Assembly (NCBI RefSeq): GCF_023101085.1
Contig: NZ_CP064703.1
Span: forward strand, 1,612,001-1,676,000
Direction: 5' to 3'
DNA: 64,000 bases
From: Bradyrhizobium sp. 170
GTDB taxonomy: Bacteria > Pseudomonadota > Alphaproteobacteria > Rhizobiales > Xanthobacteraceae
A program made the position numbers and the translations under genes. Below the pieces are notes generated by a model. That model was not told the origin of the DNA. It did no database searches and saw nothing but the letters and a program-made list of their open reading frames with translations. Shown here piece after piece: positions 57,312 through 64,000 of the stretch (within the stretch, counting starts at the first letter, position 1; the number at the start of each line of letters is the position of its first letter).

Positions 57312-58020
57312 TTGCGCGTGCCGGTCCTGACCAAAGGCAAGAGCTCAACCGGCCGAATCTGGGTCTATGTGCGCGACGATAAGCGTTTTGGCAGGCAGGC
57401 CGAACCGGGGACAGTGTTTTATTACTCACGCGATCGTGCCGGCGAGCATCCCCAGGCCCGTCTGGCCGGCTACAGCGGCATCTTCCAGGCCCACGCCTAT
57501 GGCGGCTATGGCAAGCTCTGCAACCCGGGCCGCAACGCGGGTCCGATCCTGGAAGCCGCATGCTGGGTCCATGCCAGACGGCTGTTCTTCGTGATGGCTG
57601 ATCTGGCGGAGAATGCGCGCCGCAAAATGCAGGGCAAAAAGCCCGCGGTGATGTCGCCTCTGGCTCTGGAAGCAGTCCGCCGGATCGACGCCTTGTTCGA
57701 GATCGAGCGAGGCATTAACGGCGATACGCCCGAACAGCGCCGGGCCGGCCGCCAGGAGCTCAGCGCGCCCCTGGTTCGCCGGTTTGGAAACCTGAATGCG
57801 TGATCAACGCGCCAGGCTCTCGCGGCGCAACGATGTCGCCAAGGCGATGGACTATATGCTCAAGCGCTGGAGTGCGTTCACCCGCTTCCTCGACGACGGC
57901 CGCATCTGCCTGTCGAACAACGCCGAACGAGCCCTATGCGGCATCGCCCTGGGTCGGAAGTCGTGGCTGTTCTGCCGCTCCGACCGTGCCGCGACGATGT
58001 ACAGCCTGATCGTCACCGCC
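57312..58020 (+). pseudogene. IS66 transposase TnpC, part 1 (split by nested insertion)
   Basis: VPVLTKGKSSTGRIWVYVRD and FYYSRDRAGEHPQARLAGYS with CWVHARRLFFVMADLAENAR belong to IS66 TnpC. After a frame change near 57785 it continues MRDQRARLSRRNDVAKAMDY and LKRWSAFTRFLDDGRICLSN, stopping inside MYSLIVTA at 58020. The missing C-terminus is found at 61153-61293. Confidence 0.8.
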
Positions 58021-58040
58021 TTATGCCGCGCGCGGCATAA
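58021..58040. repeat. 20-base perfect palindrome at the left end of the insertion
   Basis: TTATGCCGCGCGCGGCATAA is its own reverse complement. It sits exactly where the IS66 match stops, so it is probably the terminus or recombination site of the nested element. Confidence 0.75.
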
Positions 58041-58042
58041 GA

Positions 58043-58118
58043 GCGTTTTTAGATTGGCGGCGCGGTACCGAAGCTTCAAAGTGCGCCGCTGTGATTGCGC
58101 CGGTAATCTAAAAACGTG
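58043..58118. repeat. Imperfect inverted repeat (hairpin), arms of about 20 bases
   Basis: CGTTTTTAGATT (from 58044) pairs with AATCTAAAAACG (ending about 58117); further inward GGCGGCGC and GCGCCGGT pair partly. The loop is about 30 bases. It could be a terminator-like or transposase-recognised end structure. Confidence 0.55.
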
Positions 58119-58330
58119 TTGGACGAAGCCGCCTAGCGCGCCGGTGCCGCTATGGAAATTGGATGCTGCATCCCAGCGCACAGGGCCGTCGCTGAGCTTC
58201 GGGAACATGCTGGATGCGGTCTTGATGGCGAAACATTCTAATCGAGATATGTTCTCCCGATCGGAAAGACCGGCGACGCCTGCGCTTGGAGGGCTTGATG
58301 TCGGAAGCGCGACAATAGGATTCCTGCTGT

Positions 58331-59599
58331 CTACCTTGGCAGATAGAAAGAACGATGATCAATGATTGGCAAATCCCGACCGTCATGAAGTGTCCAGAAA
58401 AGGTGGGCCTTGGATGCGACGGGCGCGAGCAGCTCGATGCACACCATCTGCCCTTGACGGCAAAAGGGACATTCCCGCAGGGAAACGCCGGTCAGCTCCT
58501 CAACCTTGTCACGATAATCGCGCCCTTCCTTCGGTTTTAGCGGCGTATCGGACTGCTGCATTCCGAGCAGTTCGCGGCAGCGGGCGAGCTTTTGCTTGCG
58601 GTAGCGGTTGCCCATGAAACCATAATAACGGATGCGCTGAAATCTCTCGGGCAAGACATGGACGAGGAAACGCCGGATGAACTCCCCGGCGTCGAGCGTC
58701 ATTACCTTTTGCCGGTTCGCGTTGCGATAGTCCTTCCACCGGAAGCGTACCTTGCCATCCTCGATATCGACGATCCGGTTGTTGGCGATTGCCACCCGGT
58801 GTGTGTAGCGTCCGACATATTCCAGAACCCGCTCAGCGCCCGCGAAGGGTGGCTTGGCATAGACCACCCAGTTGAGCTGGCGGGCGGGATCCAGATAGCG
58901 CCGGAATGCGACGGGATCGTGCAGCCGTTCCAATGACGAAAAGAATCGCAACTCGCGCCATCGAATGCCTTTTGCAGGCCTTCGAGAAACAATCGCCGGA
59001 ACAGTCGGGAGAGCACGGCGACTGTTAGGAAGAAGCCGGGACAGCACGCGATCCAACGGCTCCCGTACGGCGATAGCCCGCCGCCGGGCACGACGCAGTG
59101 GAGATGGGGGTGATGGCTGAGATTCTGACCCCAGGTGTGAAGCACCGCGAAAAATCCGATCTCCGCGCCGAGATGTCTCCGATCGGCAGCGATGGTGCGC
59201 AACGTCTCGGGCGGCTGCGTGGAACAGGATCTTGTAGACCGTGCTGGCATTCTGGAAGGCAATCGCGGCGACCTTGTCGGGAACGGTGAAGACGACATGG
59301 AAATACTGCGTATCGAGAAGCTTTTCCCGCCGAGCCTCGATCCATTCCGCTCGGGCGAGCCACTGGCACTTGGGGCAACTGCGGGAACGGCAGCTGTTGT
59401 ATATCCGTCGTTCGCCACAGCGGTCGCACTGTTCGACATGGCCGCCGAGCGCCGACGTTCGGCAGCGCTCGATGGCAATCATCGCTGCGCGTCGTTCGGT
59501 CGATAGCGAGGCCCAGTGCTGCTCTCGCCAGGCAGCACCGTAGCGACGGAATATAACCGCCACCTCCGGACCCGAGCGGCCCATGAGGCTGGCCGTCAA
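58331..59599 (-). pseudogene. IS91-type transposase with two compensating frameshifts
   Basis: The frame is open for 422 residues with the zinc-binding N-terminus (HVEQCDRCGERRIYNSCRSR, SCPKCQ) and the correct C-terminus (YVGRYTHRVAIANNRIVDIE, then CPFCRQGQM). Between about 59209 and 58952 the family sequence is in another frame: ETLRTIAADRRHLGAEIGFF, then HTWGQNLSHHPHLHCVVPGG. One extra C near 59209 and one missing base near 58952 explain it. The shifted part contains the HUH-type metal motif HPHLH, so the apparent full-length product lacks its catalytic centre. Confidence 0.8.
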
Positions 59600-60473
59600 A
59601 AATGTTCGAGCGCTGGCGGCGAGGAAGCCTTGGGGATCGGACGCGGCAGCAGTTCAAGCGGGCTCGTCGCTGCGCAGATCTTGTTGGTAGCGATCCGCAG
59701 ATATTGAGCGGTCGTAGACAGGCTGCGATGGCCGAGCAGGAGCTGGATGGTGCGGAGATCGGTTCCGGCTTCGAGCAGGTGCACCGCAAATGCGTGCCGC
59801 AGCGAATGCGGCGTCACCGGCTTGGTGAGTTTCGACACCCGATGTGCCTGGCGGCAGGTGGCATCCACGGCGCTTGTCGATATCGGTTCTCCAGCAACGG
59901 CGCCGGGAAACATCCATGCTCCGGTGGGTCGCACGGCGCGCCAATAGGCCGTCAGCACCTCCAGCAACCTGGCCGACAGCATGACGTAGCGGTCTTTCTG
60001 TCCCTTGCCCTGCTGCAGCACCATGCGCTGGCGGTCGATAGCCTCAGGCTTCAGGCGGGTCGCCTCGGAAATACGCAGGCCGGCGGCATAGCATGTCGTC
60101 AGGATCGCGTGGTGTTTGAAGCTCTCGATGCAGCCAAGGAAGTGCCGCACCTCCTCAGGGCTGAGAATGACGGCCAGTGTCTTTGGCGCCTTTGGGCACG
60201 GAATGATCCGGTCGAAATCCCAATCGAGGCCGAGCGTGACGCGGTAGAGAAAACGAAGCGCTCTGACGGTCACGTGCACCGAACGTGGCGCCAGTTTCTT
60301 CTCGTTCGTCAAATAGACCTGGTAGGCGTGGATATCCTCCAGGCCGAGCAAAGCCGGCGATTTAGCGAAATGCCGGCGAACTGCGAAACCTGCAGCAAAT
60401 ATGAATCCTGCGTGTGTCGCGACAGGTTGCGGACCTGCATGTCTTCCATCATGCGTAACCGAAGCGAGGTCAT
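59596..60473 (-). pseudogene. XerD-like tyrosine recombinase, one-base frameshift
   Basis: ATG 60473 begins MTSLRLRMMEDMQVRNLSRH with TQDSYLLQVSQFA; one C is missing near 60375 and the family sequence continues in another frame (HFAKSPALLGLEDIHAYQVY) to the end. The catalytic residues are present: RISEATRL (Arg), HSLRHAFAVHLL (His-x-x-Arg), LLGHRSLSTTAQYLRI (His and Tyr). The 3' part is open alone from 60351 (251 codons) but lacks the full core-binding domain. Overlaps the IS91-type gene by four bases. Confidence 0.78.
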
Positions 60474-60666
60474 AGCGATCTCCTTGACAAGAGGGACGCT
60501 GCGCGCGGGCAGCAACACCATCTTGCCAGGGGCAAGCGCTTCCGGTTTGGGGTGGATTGCGTCGCTGTGCGGGTGGTGCCGGGGGTCAGAGACACGGGCT
60601 GACTTCAAGGGGATACGCCGTGCTCAACAAGGATACCCTCCCGCGGAGCGGGTTCGTCCAAAGCTG

Positions 60667-61152
60667 TTTATGCCGACTGCCGAACTATGCCGAAGGGTTT
60701 TGGGAAGAGCCCGTTGTCTGCGCGTAATTGCGGGTAGTCGAGCGGTCGTGGTTCCGGTTCCATTCGGCATAGTCTGGCGTCTTACAGCGCCTCAAGGAAG
60801 GTGAGCGGCGGTCACTCGGCTGGAAGCGGGTCGCATGTGGTGCTCGTAGACGCCAGATCTTTTAATCCAGCTGAAGAGACCGCAGACCAAGTTCAGGCAT
60901 CGCCATGTGCCGTGGCCAGCGAGTTCGTCTTCACGAGAAGCGCCGCGTAGAGTTCGACGAGCCGTCCGTGGGGTCCACTCTTCAGGCGCCGAAATAGTGG
61001 CTGCCGCGCAAATACTCTTCTGCAATCATATGCTGGCCTCCGCATTTGAAAGCGGAGGCACAAGACAAACTATGCCGAGCCAATTACACGCCGCTCACAG
61101 TGAATCTCGGGGAAAACAAGCTCGTTCGGCATAGTTCGGCAGTCGGCATAAA
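60667..61152. mobile_element. 486-bp segment bounded by 28-base perfect inverted repeats
   Basis: The left arm is 60667-60694, starting TTTATGCCGACTGCCGAACT; the right arm 61125-61152 is its exact reverse complement. Inside there is no supported gene, only partial copies of the motif CGGCATAGT/ACTATGCCGA (about 60765 and 61071). It looks like a deletion derivative or miniature element; its right end is also the right end of the 3.1-kb insertion. Confidence 0.7.
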
Positions 61153-61293
61153 CCTCGAAGATGAAGGACGTAGACCCTCAAGCCTGGCTCGCCGACGTCC
61201 TGGCGCGCATCGCCGCACATCCAGCCCAAAAGCTCGACGAACTGCTTCCGTGGAATTGGCGTGACCGAAACAAGCGAGCCGAAAAAGCTGCCT
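61153..61293 (+). pseudogene. IS66 transposase TnpC, part 2 (C-terminus)
   Basis: KMKDVDPQAWLADVLARIAA, then HPAQKLDELLPWNWRDRNKR and EKAA-stop is the normal end of IS66 TnpC and continues the protein broken at 58020. Confidence 0.8.
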
Positions 61294-61597
61294 GAGTGAC
61301 CGCTACGCGGTCTTCACCGGCTTGACCGGACGCTTGAGAGTGGCGAGGCACATGGATTAACTCCTGTCCAGTTTTTCGAGCGAAGATCAGGTCCCCGGAA
61401 CGTACCCGGGGCAGGTCAGTACCACCCAAGTCACTCTTGTCGATCCCCAGCACTTTTGCCTGGGTTATTTGTAGATGGTCGTAATTGTGAACCTCGATGC
61501 GAGATCGTAGTGCTTGCTCATCTTAATCAGAGTTCGATGTTGATTTAAATGTGGGGCTTCGACCTCTCTATGCAGGTCACAGATGGATACGCATCGA
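61294..61597. other. No gene; flank between IS66 end and nif promoter
   Basis: Probably the 3' non-coding end of the IS66 element followed by the upstream part of a nif regulatory region. No frame with recognisable content. Confidence 0.4.
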
Positions 61598-61613
61598 TGT
61601 CGCGAACCTGACA
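61598..61613 (+). promoter_or_regulatory. NifA upstream activator site
   Basis: TGTCGCGAACCTGACA is an exact TGT-N10-ACA. It lies 82 bases before a perfect -24/-12 promoter, the usual distance for NifA sites. Confidence 0.8.
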
Positions 61614-61695
61614 AAATGTTGCGACCATTCCAGCGGACATGTTGGCGCGCATGCGTGTTTCAGTCTCGCTATGCGGGCGAGCACGGTATTCGACG

Positions 61696-61711
61696 TGGCA
61701 CGCGGATTGCT
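61696..61711 (+). promoter_or_regulatory. Sigma-54 -24/-12 promoter (nif type)
   Basis: TGGCACGCGGATTGCT matches the RpoN consensus at every defining base. It lies about 100 bases before the nifH relic start (61814), as in real rhizobial nifH leaders. With the relic broken, it points at the P450 genes from 62158. Confidence 0.88.
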
Positions 61712-61813
61712 GGGATGATGAGCAAAGAACCTAGCGGCAAAAGCGGCTGTAGCAACTGCATCCTCATTTCGTGGATGACACCGCGATCGATGGAACGAAG
61801 AAAGAAAAGCAAA

Positions 61814-62012
61814 ATGTCAAATCCGCATCAGATAGCATTCTATGGGAAGGGGCCTCGGCGAAACCGCCCCCTACCAAACAGGCTCGCCGCCCTTGTCGAC
61901 CCTTGCGCAGGAAATCTTGATGGCCGGCTGCGACTCAAAGGCCCACCACACTCGCCTTATCCTGAACAAGGCGCAGGATAAAGTTCTGCATCTCGCCGCG
62001 CGGTATGCCTAG
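61814..62012 (+). pseudogene. nifH: nifH relic (first about 65 codons)
   Basis: ATG 61814 gives MSNPHQIAFYGKG, the start of nitrogenase iron protein (RQIAFYGKGGIGKST). The P-loop is then destroyed by small indels; in another frame the match resumes: ILMAGCDSKAHHTRLILN and KAQDKVLHLAARYA-stop (compare ILIVGCDPKADSTRLILN and KAQDTVLHLAA). Nothing after the VLHLAA region remains. The Walker A is lost and the gene is dead, but its promoter is preserved. Confidence 0.85.
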
Positions 62013-62141
62013 ACAGTTACACGTTGGCCGATCTTGATAATCGAGTCGGGCTACGCCGCGGAGGACGTCGTCTACATGCCGTCTTACGTCATTCGCTGCC
62101 CGCAGCGCCTGCCGGTCACCTTCCGCCCTTCCATCGCTTAG
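62013..62141 (+). pseudogene. P450 C-terminal tail, probable cyp115 relic
   Basis: An open stretch ends DVVYMPSYVIRCPQRLPVTF, then RPSIA and TAG at 62139, 16 bases before cyp112. This looks like the tail of a cytochrome P450. In rhizobial gibberellin operons a truncated cyp115 is known to remain just upstream of cyp112, so this is the natural reading. The haem-binding part is absent; similarity is short. Confidence 0.5.
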
Positions 62142-62157
62142 AGAGTGAAGTGCCACG

Positions 62158-63360
62158 ATGTCCGAACAACCCTTGCCGACGCTGCCGATGTGGCGCGTCG
62201 ATCACATCGAGCCCTCGCCCGAGATGTTGGCGCTACGCGCCAACGGTCCGATCCACCGCGTGCGCTTCCCGTCCGGGCACGAAGGCTGGTGGGTGACAGG
62301 CTACGACGAGGCCAAGGCGGCGCTGTCCGACGCGGCGTTCCGGCCCGCGGGAATGCCGCCGACGGCATTCACCCCGGATTCGGTGATTCTCGGTTCGCCG
62401 GGGTGGCTGGTCTCGCACGAGGGGGGCGAGCATGCCCGGTTACGCACGATCGTGGCGGCGGCCTTCAGCAACCGCAGGATGAAGCTGCTCGCGCAGCAGG
62501 TCGAGGCGATCGCCGCGCAGTTGTTCGAGACGCTGGCGGCCCAGCCCCAGCCCGCCGACCTGCGGCGCCACCTCTCCTTTCCGCTTCCGGCCATGGTCAT
62601 CAGCGCGCTGCTGGGCGTGCTCTACGAGGATCACGCCTTTTTCGCCGGGCTGTCCGACGAGGTGATGACGCACCAGCATGAAAGCGGCCCGCGCAGCGCG
62701 TCGCGCCTGGCCTGGGAAGAACTGCGCGCCTACATTCGCGGCAAGATGCGGGACAAGCGCCAGGATCCGGGCGACAACCTGCTGACGGATCTGCTCGCGG
62801 CGGTCGACCAGGGCAAGGCGACCGAGGAAGAGGCGATCGGCCTGGCGGCGGGCATGCTGGTGGCGGGGCACGAGAGCACCGTCGCGCAGATCGAATTCGG
62901 CCTGCTGGCCATGTTCCGCCATCCGCAACAGCGCGAACGCCTGGTCGGCGATCCATCCCTGGCGGACAAGGCGGTGGAGGAAATCCTGCGCATGTACTCG
63001 CCGGGCGCGGGCTGGGACGGCATCATGCGCTATCCGAGGACCGACGTGACCATCGCGGGAGTGCATATTCCCGCGGAGAGCAAGGTGCTGGTCGGCCTGC
63101 CGGCGACGTCGTTCGATCCGCGCCATTTCGACGACCCGGAAATCTTCGACATCGGACGCGACGAAAATCCGCACCTGGCGTTCTCCTACGGGCCGCACTA
63201 CTGCATCGGCGTGGCGCTGGCCAGGCTGGAACTCAAGGTGGTGTTCGGTTCGATCTTCCAGCGCTTTCCCGCGCTGCGCCTGGCCGTGGCGCCCGAAGAA
63301 CTGAAGTTGCGCAAGGAGATCATCACTGGCGGGTTCGAGGAGTTCCCAGTGCTCTGGTGA
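62158..63360 (+). CDS. cyp112: Cytochrome P450 CYP112 (gibberellin operon, BJ-1 type)
   Basis: A 400-residue soluble bacterial P450 with all hallmarks: I-helix oxygen site AGHEST (about 239-244), E-x-x-R in VEEILRM (about 272-278) and haem ligand in FSYGPHYCIGVALARLEL (Cys about 349). It is the first intact gene of what is known in Bradyrhizobium as the cyp112-cyp114-ferredoxin-SDR-cyp117-GGPS-CPS-KS operon, which makes gibberellin precursors in nodules; CYP112 oxidises ent-kaurene-derived gibberellins. A GAG(A)GTGAAG precedes ATG 62158. The next P450 starts 93 bases downstream. No lesion is seen. Confidence 0.85.
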   Translation: MSEQPLPTLPMWRVDHIEPSPEMLALRANGPIHRVRFPSGHEGWWVTGYDEAKAALSDAAFRPAGMPPTAFTPDSVILGSPGWLVSHEGGEHARLRTIVAAAFSNRRMKLLAQQVEAIAAQLFETLAAQPQPADLRRHLSFPLPAMVISALLGVLYEDHAFFAGLSDEVMTHQHESGPRSASRLAWEELRAYIRGKMRDKRQDPGDNLLTDLLAAVDQGKATEEEAIGLAAGMLVAGHESTVAQIEFGLLAMFRHPQQRERLVGDPSLADKAVEEILRMYSPGAGWDGIMRYPRTDVTIAGVHIPAESKVLVGLPATSFDPRHFDDPEIFDIGRDENPHLAFSYGPHYCIGVALARLELKVVFGSIFQRFPALRLAVAPEELKLRKEIITGGFEEFPVLW

Positions 63361-63453
63361 TGCTCGGACGCCGCCGGGAATCGCGATGTTCTCCGCAGTT
63401 TGCCGGCGCGCCTGGCGCGCGCCGGTCAGATCAGCCAGCCAACAGGTAACCAG

Positions 63454-64000
63454 ATGGACGTGCAAGAAACCACGGCAGCATGCCGGGACGCCTTCGCCGA
63501 ACTGGCGTCGCCAGCGTGCATCCACGACCCGTATCCGTTCATGCGGTGGTTGCGCGAGCACGATCCGGTGCATCGCGCGGCGTCGGGCCTCTTTCTGTTG
63601 AGCCGCCACGCCGACATCTACTGGGCGCTCAAGGCCACGGGCGATGCGTTTCGGGGACCGGCGCCGGGCGAACTGGCGCGCTATTTCCCGCGTGCGGCGA
63701 CCAGCCTGTCACTCAATCTGCTGGCGTCCACGCTAGCGATGAAGGAACCACCGACGCATACGCGTCTGCGCCGGCTGATCTCGCGCGATTTCACCATGCG
63801 CCAGATCGACAACCTGCGGCCGAGCATCGCGCGCATCGTCGCAGCGCGCCTGGACGGCATGGCGCCCGCGCTGGAGCGCGGGGATCCGGTGGACCTGCAT
63901 CGGGAATTCGCGCTGGCCTTGCCCATGCTGGTTTTCGCCGAACTGTTCGGCATGCCCCAGGACGACATGTTCGGGCTCGCCGCCGGCATCGGCGCCATTC
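63454..64000 (+). CDS. cyp114: Cytochrome P450 CYP114, N-terminal part (runs off the window)
   Basis: The frame from ATG 63454 is open to the end of the window (182 codons) and reads [40 protein letters not shown] and [14 protein letters not shown]; the C-helix W/H-x-x-x-R region is [20 protein letters not shown]. This is a P450 N-terminal half; position after cyp112 identifies it as CYP114, which with its ferredoxin performs ring contraction in gibberellin synthesis. The haem region lies beyond the window. Confidence 0.82.
   Translation, partial: MDVQETTAACRDAFAELASPACIHDPYPFMRWLREHDPVHRAASGLFLLSRHADIYWALKATGDAFRGPAPGELARYFPRAATSLSLNLLASTLAMKEPPTHTRLRRLISRDFTMRQIDNLRPSIARIVAARLDGMAPALERGDPVDLHREFALALPMLVFAELFGMPQDDMFGLAAGIGAI

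Larger units (their letters stand above)
58021..61152. mobile_element. 3.1-kb insertion inside IS66, with recombinase and IS91-type genes
   Basis: The flanks (58020 and 61153) are two parts of one IS66 TnpC. The insertion begins TTATGCCG and ends CGGCATAA(A), an outer inverted match. It holds an IS91-type transposase relic, a tyrosine recombinase relic and a 486-bp inverted-repeat segment. The gene pair (XerD-like recombinase overlapping an IS91-type gene) is a known combination in rhizobial IS91 relatives. No clear target duplication was found. Confidence 0.6.

Noticed and set aside
62440..63609. 389-codon minus-strand frame opposite cyp112
   Set aside because: Shadow of the P450 gene; the plus strand has intact P450 motifs.

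Overview
The window reads as part of a Bradyrhizobium symbiosis island. This rests on co-occurrence of a rhizobial type III secretion system (T3SS) with a nod box and several tts boxes, Nop effectors, an uptake-hydrogenase hup/hyp/hox cluster, a nifH relic under a textbook NifA/sigma-54 promoter, and the start of the gibberellin-type cytochrome P450 operon, all separated by decaying insertion sequences. Genus is inferred from gene content and order; no species marker is present.

Layout. 1-2170: end of the rhcQRSTU-type export operon (rhcS, rhcT, rhcU). 2214-5471, minus strand: ttsI, a pilus-type secretin (rhcC2) and a CpaD-like lipoprotein, probably one operon read from a nod box. 6588-8005: a broken nopP paralogue and the 3' end of a group II intron. 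8101-10578: a tts box and an 801-residue probable effector. 11081-14330: transposase debris around one intact DDE transposase. 14408-17617: a NopD-like SUMO-protease effector. 18240-25665: more debris, including a serine recombinase gene split by a complete Tn5-type IS with 9-bp target duplication. 25897-26798: nopP with tts box. 27360-28917: IS110 remnants. 28958-36443: nopX and, divergently, nopA-like, two small secretion genes, SctD-like, TPR protein, rhcV and a lipoprotein.

36620-40305 is decayed sequence: a prolyl-oligopeptidase relic and relics of hupU and hupV. 40462-56065 is an apparently intact, tightly overlapping hupSLCDFGHIJK-hypABFCDE-hoxX cluster with sigma-54 promoters before hupS and hupG and a FixK-like box before hupG. 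hoxA, its usual activator, is broken by several lesions and cut off by mobile DNA. 56736-61293 is nested mobile DNA: an IS66 transposase gene split by a ~3.1-kb insertion carrying a frameshifted IS91-type transposase, a frameshifted tyrosine recombinase and a 486-bp segment bounded by 28-bp perfect inverted repeats. 61598-64000: NifA site, -24/-12 promoter, nifH relic, a P450 tail (probable cyp115 relic), then intact cyp112 and the start of cyp114.

Working together: plant flavonoids through NodD would switch on ttsI; TtsI would fire the tts boxes in front of nopX, nopA, nopP, the NopD-like gene and the 801-residue effector. The hydrogenase would recycle H2 from nitrogenase, but the H2-sensing branch (HupUV, HoxA) is dead here, so control must come from another sigma-54 activator and/or FixK. 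The P450 operon appears to have captured a nifH promoter, which would tie hormone synthesis to the nitrogen-fixing state.
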